A stretch of DNA of 64,000 nt from Thiocapsa sp. (GTDB lineage Bacteria; Pseudomonadota; Gammaproteobacteria; Chromatiales; Chromatiaceae). Where the stretch lies: NCBI RefSeq assembly GCF_018399035.1, contig NZ_CP073760.1, positions 2,232,001 to 2,296,000 of the forward strand, read 5' to 3'. The notes under the pieces are model-generated. The model was not told the origin of the DNA and ran no database searches. It worked only from the letters and a program-made list of their open reading frames with translations. The position numbers and the translations under genes were made by a program. Below are positions 34,869 to 44,069 of this stretch, piece after piece (position 1 is the first letter of the stretch; every line of letters begins with the position of its first letter).

Positions 34869-36595
34869 TGTCGCGCCCCCTGATTCGACGCGCGGCGAGC
34901 GCCGCGGCGCTCGCCGCCGCCCGCACGCCGGCCGAGCTGCTCTCCAGACTCTATTCACAGCGCGGCTTGGAGGATGCCGAAGAGGCCGCGCCCGGACTCT
35001 CGGCGCTCCACCCGGCAAGCGCGCTGCGCGGCATCGATGAAGCGGTCGATCTGCTGGTGCACCACATCCGCGGCGGCGGCCATCTGCTGATCGTCTCGGA
35101 CTACGACGCCGACGGTGCGACCGGCGGCGCCTTGGCGGTGCGGGGTCTGCGCAGCCTGGGAGCGGCGCAGGTCTCCTATCTGATCCCGAGCCGGTTCGCG
35201 TTCGGCTACGGACTGAGTCCGGCGGTGGTCGACGCCGCCACGCCGCGCCGACCGGATCTGCTGATTACGGTCGACAACGGCATCGCCAGTCTCGCCGGGG
35301 TCGCGCGGGCCGCGGAGCTGGGCATCCCGGTCATGGTGACGGATCATCATCTGCCCGGCGAGCGGCTCCCGGACGCCGCCGCGATCCTCAACCCCAATCA
35401 ACCGGGCTGCGCCTTTCCGAGCAAGCACCTGGCCGGTGTCGGCGTCGTCTTCTATCTCTTGGTCGCCGCGCGTGCCCGTCTGCGCGAGCAGGGCTGGTTC
35501 GGTGCGGGGCGACCTGAGCCCAACCTCGCGGATCTGCTGGATCTGGTCGCGCTGGGCACGGTCGCGGACGTGGTGACCCTGGACCGCAACAACCGGATCC
35601 TGGTCGAGCAGGGGCTCAGACGCATCCGCGCCGGGCGGTGCAGTCCGGGCGTGCGCGCACTGCTGAGGATCGGCGGCCGAGACCCGAGCCGGGCCACGGC
35701 CACCGATCTGGCCTTCGTCGCCGCACCCCGGCTCAACGCCGCGGGTCGGATCGAGGACATGTCGGTGGGTGTCGAGTGCCTGCTGACCAACGATCCGCAG
35801 GTCGCCGCGGATCTCGCTGCACAGCTCGATGCGCTGAACCGCCGACGCCGCGAGATCGAAGGCGAGATGAAGGACGAGGCCGAGTCCTCGCTCGCGGGGC
35901 TCTGTCTGGACGGTGCCGCGCTGCCGCCCGGGCTCTGTCTGTTCGGCGAGGATTGGCATCAGGGCGTCTCGGGGATCGTCGCGGCGCGGATCCGCGAGCG
36001 GTATCATCGTCCGGTGATCGCCTTTGCGAACGGCGGCGACGGTTTTCTGCGCGGCTCGGCGCGATCGGTCGAAGGCGTCCATGTCCGAGACCTGATCGCA
36101 CTGGTGGATCGGCAGGATCCGGGCCTGATCGAGCGCTTCGGCGGCCATGCGATGGCGGCGGGGCTGTGCATTCGCCCGGAGGCACTGCCCCGGTTCCGCG
36201 AGGCCTTTGCGGAGGCCGTGCGCGCGGTGGTCGGCGACCGGCCGCCGCAGCCGGAAATCGCATCCGACGGTGCGCTCCCGCAGCGGCTCATGACCCTGGA
36301 AACCGCCGAGACCCTCCGCATCGCGGGCCCTTGGGGCAAGGGCTTCCCGGAGCCCCGTTTCGACGGCACCTTCGATGTCTTGAGCGCACGACTGGTGGGC
36401 GAGCGCCATCTGAAGCTCCGTCTTGCCGGGCCCGCGGCCGAGGATGGACCGATCGAGGCCATCGGCTTCAACCTGGGTGAGCAGATCTCGGAGGCCGGCG
36501 GCGCGGTGCGGCTCGCCTACCGATTGGACGTCAACGACTACCGAGGCAACCGCTCCGCGCAATTGATCCTCGAGCATCTGGAGCCTGCTGCATGA
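34868..36595 (+). CDS. recJ: Single-stranded-DNA-specific 5'-3' exonuclease RecJ
   Basis: A 575-residue nuclease of the DHH family acting in RecF-type recombination and base-excision/mismatch repair. Visible motifs: VSDYDADGATGG, TVDNGIAS, VTDHHLPGE, the DHHA1-type GVSGIVAARI and RFGGHAMAAGL. The ATG at 34868 overlaps the previous stop (TGATG). The length is normal. The frame is intact. Confidence 0.96.
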   Translation: MSRPLIRRAASAAALAAARTPAELLSRLYSQRGLEDAEEAAPGLSALHPASALRGIDEAVDLLVHHIRGGGHLLIVSDYDADGATGGALAVRGLRSLGAAQVSYLIPSRFAFGYGLSPAVVDAATPRRPDLLITVDNGIASLAGVARAAELGIPVMVTDHHLPGERLPDAAAILNPNQPGCAFPSKHLAGVGVVFYLLVAARARLREQGWFGAGRPEPNLADLLDLVALGTVADVVTLDRNNRILVEQGLRRIRAGRCSPGVRALLRIGGRDPSRATATDLAFVAAPRLNAAGRIEDMSVGVECLLTNDPQVAADLAAQLDALNRRRREIEGEMKDEAESSLAGLCLDGAALPPGLCLFGEDWHQGVSGIVAARIRERYHRPVIAFANGGDGFLRGSARSVEGVHVRDLIALVDRQDPGLIERFGGHAMAAGLCIRPEALPRFREAFAEAVRAVVGDRPPQPEIASDGALPQRLMTLETAETLRIAGPWGKGFPEPRFDGTFDVLSARLVGERHLKLRLAGPAAEDGPIEAIGFNLGEQISEAGGAVRLAYRLDVNDYRGNRSAQLILEHLEPAA

Positions 36596-36767
36596 CGGAT
36601 CTCGAACCGCAAAGGCGCAAACCGCGCAAGGGTTTTGGTTGACATGGCCAGGCCGGACGACCGGTCGGGAACCGACGGTCGTCTGCGGCGAGGCGAGAAC
36701 CGCATGGCAGCGTGTCGGTGCGGTTCGCAGGCTCACCGCACCCTACCGCATATTTTTGGATTTCGGG

Positions 36768-37304
36768 ATGAACGATACGATCGACGACGACGACGAAGAC
36801 GACTATCAGGACGACGAGCGCGGTCCGAGCAAAAGCCAGCTCAAGCGCGAGAAGTTGGCCCTGCAGGCCCTTGCCGAGCGCATGGCCGGGATGCCTCGGG
36901 CCGAGCTGGAGCGTTTGAACCTGAGTGCTGCGACCTGGGCCGCCTTGGACGAGACGCCCCGGATCAAGGATATCCGTGCCCGCGGGCGCCACTGGAAGCG
37001 CATCGCCAACCTGTTGGAACGCGAAGACATGGCCGCCGTCCACGCCCTGGTGAACCAGGCCGAGTCTCGCGAGCGCGAGGCAGCCGCACACCTGCATGCG
37101 CTGGAACGCTGGCGCGAGCGACTCATCGCCGATGACGAGGGCGCGTTGAGCGAATTCATCGACGCATGCCCGGATGTCGACCGCCAGCAGCTGCGCACGC
37201 TGATCCGCGCAGCCCAGCGCGATCAAGAGCGCGGCCGGCCCGACGCACCGCGCAAGCTCTTCCGCTTCCTGCGCGAGGCCCTGGAGTCCAACACGCACAC
37301 GTAG
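36768..37304 (+). CDS. darP: Ribosome biogenesis factor DarP (YjgA)
   Basis: A 178-residue protein with an acidic N-terminus (NDTIDDDDEDDYQDDERGPS) followed by the family core KSQLKREKLALQALAERMAG and RHWKRIANLLERED, and the C-terminal FLREAL. DarP promotes maturation of the 50S subunit near the peptidyl-transferase centre. I chose the ATG at 36768 because the family starts just before the acidic run; the frame upstream is open but uncharacteristic. The TAG stop is the TAG of a GTAGGATGGG hairpin repeat. Confidence 0.92.
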   Translation: MNDTIDDDDEDDYQDDERGPSKSQLKREKLALQALAERMAGMPRAELERLNLSAATWAALDETPRIKDIRARGRHWKRIANLLEREDMAAVHALVNQAESREREAAAHLHALERWRERLIADDEGALSEFIDACPDVDRQQLRTLIRAAQRDQERGRPDAPRKLFRFLREALESNTHT

Positions 37305-37447
37305 GATGGGTAGAGTGCAGCGAAACCCATCCTCGCAGCTCAAACGCCCAATCCGGGCGGCGGATGGGTTTCGCTGTGCTCGATCTGTATCGGAACCGAG
37401 AGGTCGGAGCGGGGAGGATGGGTTTCGCTGCGCTCTACCCATCCTAC
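37301..37447. repeat. GTAGGATGGGTAGAGTGCAG compound hairpin repeat
   Basis: Contains the motif three times (one direct at the left, GATGGGTTTCGCTGTGCTCG inside, and CTACCCATCCTAC at the right). Its second to fourth bases are the darP stop codon. Confidence 0.85.
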
Positions 37448-37504
37448 GCGTCACGGGTTTTTTCGGGGCTTGGGATTTGCTGGCTGTGACCATTTGGAAC
37501 GCAC

Positions 37505-38551
37505 ATGAATACCTCGATTGAACCGGCGCCGGTGGCGGCGAACGCGACCGGACAGGTCCCGACGGAGCATCCGTCGCTCTCCGTCGTCATCCCCATGTAT
37601 CAGGAGATCGACAACGTCGAGCCCATGCTGAGGCGGGTCCACGAAGGGCTTGCCGGCTACCGGGGCGCCTGGGAGCTGATTTGTGTGGACGACGGCAGCC
37701 GCGACGGCACGGGCGAGCGTCTGCGCAAGGTCGGCGAGCGCTTCGGTCCGCATGTGCGGGTGATCCGGCTGAGGCGCAACTTCGGCCAGACCGCGGCCAT
37801 GCAGGCCGGTTTCGACGCGGCACGCGGCGAGCTGATCGCCACGCTCGACGGCGATCTGCAGAACGATCCGGCCGACATCCCGCGGATGGTCGAGGAGCTG
37901 CTCGCACGCGACCTGGATCTCCTGCAGGGCTGGCGTCGCCAGCGCCAGGATGCGCTGGTCATGCGCAAGCTGCCCTCCAAGATCGCCAATGCACTGATCG
38001 GCAAGGTCACCGGCGTCGCCCTGCACGACTACGGCTGCAGCCTCAAGGTCTATCGCGCCGAGGTGATCAAGGAGGTCACCCTGCTCGGGGAGATGCACCG
38101 CTTCATCCCGGTCTGGGTGGCCGGCGTCACCGCGCCCGAGCGCATCGGCGAGACCGAGGTCGGCCATCAGGCCCGTCGTTTCGGGACCTCCAAGTACGGG
38201 ATCTCGCGCACCTTCCGGGTGCTGCTCGACCTGCTCTCGGCCTTCTTCTTCCTGCGGTTCGGATCGCGACCCGGGCACTTCTTCGGCTCCATCGGGATCC
38301 TCTTCGGCGTGGTCGGGAGCATCCTGATGGCCGAGATGCTCTGGGTGAAGTTCGGGCTCGGACAGCACATCGGGACACGCCCGATGCTCTTCGTGGCCAT
38401 CCTCTTCCTGGTCGTCGCGATCCAGTTCCTCACGACCGGGGTGCTCGCCGAGCTGATGATGCGCACCTTCTATGCCTCGGGCGAGCACACGCACCACCGG
38501 ATTCGCTGGCAGTCCGATCCGGCCGACGCGGAATGGAGGCGTTCGGCATGA
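37505..38551 (+). CDS. Family 2 glycosyltransferase, dolichol-phosphate-mannose-synthase-like
   Basis: A 348-residue membrane-bound enzyme that transfers a sugar to undecaprenyl phosphate. The GT2 core reads LSVVIPMYQEIDNVEPML, CVDDGSRDGTGE, LRRNFGQTAAMQAGFD, TLDGDLQNDP. Two C-terminal helices (FFGSIGILFGVVGSILMA and LFVAILFLVVAIQFLTTGVL) are as in ArnC/GtrB. It shares four bases (ATGA) with the following GT39 gene, which likely uses its lipid-linked sugar, so the pair probably decorates lipid A, LPS or another envelope polymer. Confidence 0.92.
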   Translation: MNTSIEPAPVAANATGQVPTEHPSLSVVIPMYQEIDNVEPMLRRVHEGLAGYRGAWELICVDDGSRDGTGERLRKVGERFGPHVRVIRLRRNFGQTAAMQAGFDAARGELIATLDGDLQNDPADIPRMVEELLARDLDLLQGWRRQRQDALVMRKLPSKIANALIGKVTGVALHDYGCSLKVYRAEVIKEVTLLGEMHRFIPVWVAGVTAPERIGETEVGHQARRFGTSKYGISRTFRVLLDLLSAFFFLRFGSRPGHFFGSIGILFGVVGSILMAEMLWVKFGLGQHIGTRPMLFVAILFLVVAIQFLTTGVLAELMMRTFYASGEHTHHRIRWQSDPADAEWRRSA

Positions 38552-40179
38552 GCCAAACCATCGCCGATCGCGGCCCGAGCGGGATACTCGGGCGCGTCCT
38601 GACCTCGCCCTGGCTGCTCGTCGCGGTCGTACTGCTGAGCTTTTACTGGCAGTTGGGCGCGGTGCCGCTCTACGATCTGGACGAGGGGGCCTTCACCGAA
38701 GCGACCCGCGAGATGCTGGCGAGCGGCAACTTCATTACGCCGCATAAGGACGGGGAGCCCCGCTACGACAAACCGGTACTCATCTACTGGTTGCAGGCGG
38801 CCTCGACGCAGGCGTTCGGATTCAACGAGCTGGCGCTGCGTCTGCCCTCGGCGATCGCCGCGACCCTCTGGGTGCTCGCCGTCTGGGGATTCGTGCGCGA
38901 GCGTCTGGATCGCGAGAGTGCGGTCGTCGCCGGCCTGGTGATGGCCTTGAGTCTGCAAGTCTCGGTCATCGCCAAGGGGGCGGTCGCCGATGCGGTGCTC
39001 AACCTCTTCATCGCCCTCGCCTTCTTCGAGATCTATCGCTATTACCTGGACCCGAATCCCGCGACCAACCGCCGCTTCGTGCTGCGCGCCTTCCTCTGGA
39101 TGGGGCTCGGTTTCCTGACCAAGGGGCCGGTGGCGGTCTTCTTCCCGGTGCTGGTCAGCCTGCTCTTCTTCGGCTCGCAACGTCAGCTTGGGCGCTGGGC
39201 GCAGGCGGCCTTCGCACCGAAGGGTTGGCTGGTGTTCGTTGCGGTCGCCCTGCCCTGGTATCTCGCGGTCTATCTCGACGACGGGCCGGGATTCTTCCGC
39301 AGCTTCTTTCTGGAGCACAACGCCGGGCGCTTCGGCGATGCCATGCACGGGCATGCAGGGTTTCCCGGCTATTACCTGGTGATGCTGCCGATCATCCTGC
39401 TGCCCTTCACCGGCTGGTTCCTGCGCCTGTTGCCGGGACTGCGTGCCGCCTGGTCGGACCCGCTCGAACGCTTCCTCTGGATCTGGTTCGGCACCGTCTT
39501 CGTCTTCTTCTCCTTCTCCGGGACCAAGCTGCCGCATTACCTGCTCTACGGGGCCACCCCGCTCTTCATCCTGATGGCCAAGCATCGCGATCTGCTGAAG
39601 GGTCGCTGGCTCGCCTTCGCGCCGCCGCTGATCTTCCTCGGCCTGCTTGCGATGCTCCCCGGGGTGATTGGTCTGATCGAATCCCAAGCGGACCGGGCGC
39701 ATGAGGTCGCCATGTTCCAAGAGGCCCGCGGGGTCCTGGGGCTCGACTATCTCGGCGCCATGCTCGCCGGACTGGCCGCGCTGATCGGTCTGCTCCTCTG
39801 GTCGCGTCCGCCCCTGTGGCAACGGCTGATCCTTGCCGGCGTCATCCAAACGCTGGTGGTCTACGGGGTCCTGGTCCCGCGGGTCTTCGAGGTGATGCAG
39901 GCACCCGTGAAGGAGGCCGGTCTGCTGGCACGCGAGCTGGATCTCCCCACTGTCGTCTATCGGACCTCGATGCCGAGCTTCAGTGTCTATCGCGATGCCA
40001 TCACACCGAATCGCCCGCCCTTGCCCGGCGAGCTGGTCTTCCTGCGGGTCGATAAACTGGACGCCCTGGCTGCGGATTTCCCCGGCCTGCAGCAAGACCT
40101 CCTCTATCGTCGAGGTCCGGTTGCCCTGGTGCGCATGCGTCAGGCGGACGACAGACGCCCCATCGACGCGCACCCCTGA
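38548..40179 (+). CDS. GT39/ArnT-like lipid-linked sugar transferase
   Basis: A 543-residue polytopic membrane protein of the PMT/ArnT superfamily. Typical points are LYDLDEGAFTEATREMLASG near the start (acidic catalytic pair), PRYDKPVLIYWLQA and GFLTKGPVA, with about ten hydrophobic helices and a C-terminal periplasmic domain. It takes a sugar from a polyprenyl phosphate donor (probably made by the preceding gene) and attaches it to lipid A or a protein. Substrate not determined. It overlaps the upstream gene by four bases and is followed eight bases later by a PAP2 phosphatase. Confidence 0.9.
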   Translation: MSQTIADRGPSGILGRVLTSPWLLVAVVLLSFYWQLGAVPLYDLDEGAFTEATREMLASGNFITPHKDGEPRYDKPVLIYWLQAASTQAFGFNELALRLPSAIAATLWVLAVWGFVRERLDRESAVVAGLVMALSLQVSVIAKGAVADAVLNLFIALAFFEIYRYYLDPNPATNRRFVLRAFLWMGLGFLTKGPVAVFFPVLVSLLFFGSQRQLGRWAQAAFAPKGWLVFVAVALPWYLAVYLDDGPGFFRSFFLEHNAGRFGDAMHGHAGFPGYYLVMLPIILLPFTGWFLRLLPGLRAAWSDPLERFLWIWFGTVFVFFSFSGTKLPHYLLYGATPLFILMAKHRDLLKGRWLAFAPPLIFLGLLAMLPGVIGLIESQADRAHEVAMFQEARGVLGLDYLGAMLAGLAALIGLLLWSRPPLWQRLILAGVIQTLVVYGVLVPRVFEVMQAPVKEAGLLARELDLPTVVYRTSMPSFSVYRDAITPNRPPLPGELVFLRVDKLDALAADFPGLQQDLLYRRGPVALVRMRQADDRRPIDAHP

Positions 40180-40187
40180 ACACCGAC

Positions 40188-41063
40188 ATGCACACCGACT
40201 TCATCGCATTCTGGACGCAGGACCTTCGCAAGTGCTTGGAGAGCGGAGCCGCCCGAACGCCGCTCGCCTCGACGAGCGGTGCCGCCTGGCTGGTGCGCTG
40301 GGCCGGCGTCTGCCTGATCGTCGGACTGACCCTCTATCTCGGCGTCGGCTACGACGCCGGCTTCATCCGGATCAACGCCGCCGCCGCGGCCTATCCCGAC
40401 TGGCTTTGGCAGTGTCTGACGGTGCTCGGCGACGAGCGTGTCGCCTTCGCCTTGGCGCTCCTCTTCGCACTGCGCTACCCGAGGGTCTTCTGGGCGCTGA
40501 TCCTTGCGGCGCTGATCGCGGCCGTCTACAGCCGTGGGTTCAAGGCGCTGTTCGACGCGACCCGCCCGCCGGGCGTGCTCGCGGCGGACACCTTCAACCT
40601 GATCGGCCCGGGTCACACGCGCGCGAGCTTTCCGTCCGGTCACAGCGTCACGGCAGCGGTCTTCTTCGGGGTCTTGATCTATTTCGCACGCTGGACGGCG
40701 TTACGGGCGCTGTTCTTGACGTTGGCCGTGCTGGCCGGGCTGAGCCGCGTGGCGGTCGGCGTGCACTGGCCGGTCGATGTGGCGGCCGGTCTGTTCGGCG
40801 GGGCACTCGCGGCCTGGCTCGGTGCCGTACTGGCAGCTCGGTGGTCGGGGCCGGCGACGAATCAATGGGTTCATGTCGCCGTCGTGAGCTTGGCCGTGAT
40901 CCTGGCGGTCACATTGCTTTTCGACGATGGGGGATACAGCGCCGCGGCGACGCCATTGGCCATCCTTGGCGTTCTCGCGCTAGGCGTCGCAGGGGTGCAG
41001 TATCTGCTTCGACCTTGGCTGAGCTATCGGCGCGCGGTCAAAACCGCAGGACCTCGGCCGTAG
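40188..41063 (+). CDS. PAP2-family membrane phosphatase
   Basis: A 291-residue protein with about six membrane helices and the three PAP2 motifs: KALFDATRP, SFPSGHS, and SRVAVGVHWPVD. Such enzymes remove phosphate from undecaprenyl pyrophosphate or lipid A. Immediately downstream of two lipid-sugar transferases, it may recycle the lipid carrier. It starts 8 bases after the previous stop, so it belongs to the same operon. The C-terminal 60 residues include two more helices. Confidence 0.92.
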   Translation: MHTDFIAFWTQDLRKCLESGAARTPLASTSGAAWLVRWAGVCLIVGLTLYLGVGYDAGFIRINAAAAAYPDWLWQCLTVLGDERVAFALALLFALRYPRVFWALILAALIAAVYSRGFKALFDATRPPGVLAADTFNLIGPGHTRASFPSGHSVTAAVFFGVLIYFARWTALRALFLTLAVLAGLSRVAVGVHWPVDVAAGLFGGALAAWLGAVLAARWSGPATNQWVHVAVVSLAVILAVTLLFDDGGYSAAATPLAILGVLALGVAGVQYLLRPWLSYRRAVKTAGPRP

Positions 41064-41197
41064 GTCGGGTTAGGCGCGCCGGCACGCTCTCGAATGCTGC
41101 CCGCAGAGGTCGATGCGCGACGTAACCCGACGTTTGCGACCTGCTCGAAGGTTGCTCGTCGGATGACGCTATCGCTCATCCGACCTACTGGAATCCT

Positions 41198-41227
41198 TTG
41201 TCGGGTCAGGACAGCCTGACCCGACAA
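41198..41227. terminator. Bidirectional hairpin between convergent genes
   Basis: TTGTCGGGTCAGG-ACAG-CCTGACCCGACAA has 13-bp perfect arms. It lies between the PAP2 gene and the minus-strand DUF302 gene. The preceding 130 bases hold further TCGGGTTA and GTCGGATGA hairpin repeats and no gene. Confidence 0.7.
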
Positions 41228-41234
41228 GCGGCGA

Positions 41235-41741
41235 TCAGAACTCTCCGGTCGCGCCGGCGGTGATGATGTCGAGCATCTGACCGTTGATGCCGAGTGCCAG
41301 TGCCTGAAGCTCGGGCGGAAGATCATAGGCGCTGATCAGCATATCCAGGTTGAGCATCTGCAACCAGATCCGGCCGTCGTTGTCCTCGACCAAGGCGATG
41401 CTGCACGGCATGTAGGCCGCAAAGATGGTGTTGAATCGCGCCATCTTGACCGCGTCTTCCGGGTTGCAGAATTGGAAGATCTCCAGGCGCATCGACTCGA
41501 TGCCGCGATTTCCGACCTCCTGCCCGACGTTGAGATGCGCGACCAGGCGCATGTTGAGCTCGACCGCCTTGGAGAGCATGGCCTCGCCCGCCGCATCTGC
41601 GGAGACATCGGGCGCAAGCCCGATCTTGAGCACGGTGTGCTCGACATCCGACATGCGGATCTCGGGAGAAGCGTCCTCGGCCGCGATCAGCGGCATGGAC
41701 GCGAGAAAAGTGAACGCAACGACAAGGCTCAGGTGTTTCAT
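41235..41741 (-). CDS. Exported DUF302 protein
   Basis: A 168-residue protein with a signal peptide (MKHLSLVVAFTFLASMPLIA) and a DUF302-type domain (HLNVGQEVGNRGIE, LEIFQFCNPEDAVKMARFN, YMPCSIALVEDNDGRIWLQM). DUF302 proteins are small periplasmic proteins of sulfur- and iron-oxidising bacteria and others, with no established function. It is encoded 45 bases after a diheme cytochrome c on the same strand, suggesting a shared electron-transfer role. Confidence 0.9.
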   Translation of the reverse strand: MKHLSLVVAFTFLASMPLIAAEDASPEIRMSDVEHTVLKIGLAPDVSADAAGEAMLSKAVELNMRLVAHLNVGQEVGNRGIESMRLEIFQFCNPEDAVKMARFNTIFAAYMPCSIALVEDNDGRIWLQMLNLDMLISAYDLPPELQALALGINGQMLDIITAGATGEF

Positions 41742-41786
41742 TCTTGTATCCTCGAGATATTCTTATGGATGTGTCCGACTCGGGGC

Positions 41787-42440
41787 TCAGTTCTTGTCGT
41801 CGAGCGTCGTCACGAAGCCGATGATATCGAGGATGTCCTGGTCGTTGTAGTCCACGAAGGTTTCGTCTTCCGGGTCGTTGGCGTGAACGCGCTTGCCGGT
41901 CTTGAACTTCTCGATCTGGCGGAAGAGATAGCCGTCGTACTGGCCGGCGAGCTTGGGACTTTCCTTGCGCTTGTTCCCTTCGGCCGCGCGTCCGTGGCAG
42001 GTCCTACAGTCGCTCTGATAGATATCCTCGCCGTTCTCGACATCCGCACCTTCCGGGGTCGGGACATCCAGCGGATGAACCGCATCCAGGTCAATGCTCG
42101 CGATATAGGCCGCCAGGCTGTTCAAGTCATTATCCGACAGGCCGCGCAGCCCGCCCACGACGATCATCGCGGCATGCTCGCGGTTGCCGTCGCGATAATC
42201 GATCAGACTCTTCATCAGATAATAATCGGGCAGACCCGCAAGACGCGGATATTTTCCACCCAAGATGCCCTGCGAGTACTGGCCGTGGCAGAGTGCGCAC
42301 TGGCGATGCAGGCGTTGGCCGAGATCCAAATCCGGCTCCGCCTCTGTATCGGAGGTGCTGGCGAGGACCGAAGGAGTGACGGTCAAAGCGCCCGAGAAAG
42401 CGAGTGAAAAAGCCAGCGCACGCAAAAAGGAAGAGCTCAT
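41787..42440 (-). CDS. Periplasmic diheme cytochrome c (c4-like)
   Basis: A 217-residue protein with a signal peptide (to about residue 28) and two CxxCH haem sites, Cys48/Cys51/His52 (CALCH) and Cys145/Cys148/His149 (CRTCH). Each lies in a class I-type domain (SLIDYRDGNREHAAMIVVGG and YDGYLFRQIEKFKTGKR). The layout and length fit cytochrome c4, which carries electrons to terminal oxidases. GGAG precedes the ATG at 42440. It forms an operon with the DUF302 gene. Confidence 0.93.
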   Translation of the reverse strand: MSSSFLRALAFSLAFSGALTVTPSVLASTSDTEAEPDLDLGQRLHRQCALCHGQYSQGILGGKYPRLAGLPDYYLMKSLIDYRDGNREHAAMIVVGGLRGLSDNDLNSLAAYIASIDLDAVHPLDVPTPEGADVENGEDIYQSDCRTCHGRAAEGNKRKESPKLAGQYDGYLFRQIEKFKTGKRVHANDPEDETFVDYNDQDILDIIGFVTTLDDKN

Positions 42441-42633
42441 ACTCCAAACTCCAGGTGGATGATTGTTCTCGTGAACGGCTACGATAGGAGATCGGCCGCA
42501 TAGGTGCAACCCGCTCAGGATCTTGGGTTTTCTCGCCGACAGAACCCCCCTTCTTTCGGTAGGGTCGGAACCGTCCGGGCAGAGTCCGACCGCCGGGCGA
42601 GACCCCGACGCGAGCGCGGGCGAGAACCGCGTC

Positions 42634-43956
42634 TCAGGAATCCGCCGAGGGCAAGGTCGGAGTGCGCGGCCCGGCATCCGATTGCCCGATCGCATCTCCC
42701 GCGCGAGTGCCGAGCAGGCTGCTCGCGATCTCCTCCCCCGCACGCCGGCCGGAATGCAGCGCCCATTGGATCGAGGGCGCGGATCGATACTCCCCGCAGG
42801 TCCAGAGCCAATCGGATTGACGCAGCCGCACCCCACCCGGATAGGCGACAGGCGGCGACTGAACCGGCAAGGCATGCGGCAGCCGGTAGACCGCCAAACG
42901 CGTCCAGGCGAGGACCTGATCGCCGAACCAGCCGATCAGCTCGCGACGCAGATCGGTCTCGAGCGCATCCGGATTATGCTCCGCGCCGTGCACGTTGACC
43001 GTGACGAGGCTTTCGCCCCGCGGGGCATAATGATCCGAGAGATTGCTCGGACAGAGCAGGCTGTTGATCCGCCCTCGCCCCTCGCCGTTGACCACAAGAT
43101 ACGGCCCCTCGATCGGCGGCGCACTCGCCGCAAAATAGACACAGGTGGTTCCGCGACCGGCCACCGCTGCACTGTGCGATCGTCCCAGAAGACGCGCCGT
43201 CTCGTTGCCCTCGGTCGCCAGCACGATGGTGCCCGCCCGCAGCCGCTCGCCCGTGTCGAGCACAACCTGCTGATCCAAGATGCGCTCGACCCGTGCGCCG
43301 GTGCGGATGGAGTCACGCGGCAGCTGCTGCACGAGCTGCGCCGGAAGCTCGCCCATGCCGCGCGCCGGCAGGGCCGTATCGCCCGACGCAAAGGCGCGAA
43401 AAACGAACTCGAACGCGCGCGAGGATACACCCAGTCCGGGCTCGAAGAAGACGCCGCTGAAGAAGGGCTTGAAGAAGCGCTCGATCATGCGGTCGGAGAA
43501 GCCCAGCTCGCGCAGCAAGGTCAAGGCCTCGCGCTCCGGACGCGAATAGAGCGCTTGGAGATCGCCCGCCAGAGCGCGGCGACGCAGCGCGAGCAGTCTC
43601 AGCTTGTCGCCGAGGTTGCCCACCGGCGAGACCAGCATCTCGGGGAGCCGTGCCGGCCGGCGCCAGACGTCGCTGACACGATGCAGCCGCCCCTGCGTGC
43701 GCACGAGCGCCCCCGGATAGAAGGGACGCAAGTCCAGGCGCGAGGCATCGAAGAAGCGCTGCGCCTCCGGATACCAGGTCTGCAGGACCTGAAAACCGCG
43801 ATCAAGGAGAAACCCATCGCGTCGATCGGTGCGCACGCGTCCGCCGGGCGCATCCGATGCCTCGATCAGCAGGGGCTCGAAACCCCGCTCGCGAAGGGTG
43901 ACCGCACAAGCCAGTCCGGAAAGACCGGCACCGATGATGATGACATCTGTGCTCAT
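42634..43956 (-). CDS. FAD-dependent amine-oxidase-like oxidoreductase
   Basis: A 440-residue flavoprotein. The N-terminal dinucleotide fold is VIIIGAGLSGLACAVTLRER, followed by EASDAPGGRVRTDR. The C-terminal FAD motif is DWLWTCGEYRSAPSIQWALH. It resembles the phytoene-desaturase/amine-oxidase superfamily but not a specific carotenoid enzyme. Substrate unknown. I chose the ATG at 43956 (MSTDVIII); the frame upstream runs into a palindromic repeat. The repeat ends two bases before the start codon, leaving no clear ribosome site. Confidence 0.88.
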   Translation of the reverse strand: MSTDVIIIGAGLSGLACAVTLRERGFEPLLIEASDAPGGRVRTDRRDGFLLDRGFQVLQTWYPEAQRFFDASRLDLRPFYPGALVRTQGRLHRVSDVWRRPARLPEMLVSPVGNLGDKLRLLALRRRALAGDLQALYSRPEREALTLLRELGFSDRMIERFFKPFFSGVFFEPGLGVSSRAFEFVFRAFASGDTALPARGMGELPAQLVQQLPRDSIRTGARVERILDQQVVLDTGERLRAGTIVLATEGNETARLLGRSHSAAVAGRGTTCVYFAASAPPIEGPYLVVNGEGRGRINSLLCPSNLSDHYAPRGESLVTVNVHGAEHNPDALETDLRRELIGWFGDQVLAWTRLAVYRLPHALPVQSPPVAYPGGVRLRQSDWLWTCGEYRSAPSIQWALHSGRRAGEEIASSLLGTRAGDAIGQSDAGPRTPTLPSADS

Positions 43957-43958
43957 GG

Positions 43959-44044
43959 TTAAACCGCGTCCGGAGCGTTTTGGGTTATTTTCATTTTGGT
44001 TTGGTTTCGGAGCCATCTGCAGCGACGGTAGGGACGCGGTTTAA
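43959..44044. repeat. Palindromic repeat unit TTAAACCGCGTCC...GGACGCGGTTTAAG
   Basis: An 86-bp single unit with complementary ends, squeezed between the FAD gene start and the photolyase remnant. Confidence 0.85.
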
Positions 44045-44069
44045 GTGATAGCCGAGGGCCTCCTTCGGA

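Noticed and set aside
34955..36736. A 593-codon minus-strand open frame
   Set aside because: Antisense to recJ, which has all its family motifs.
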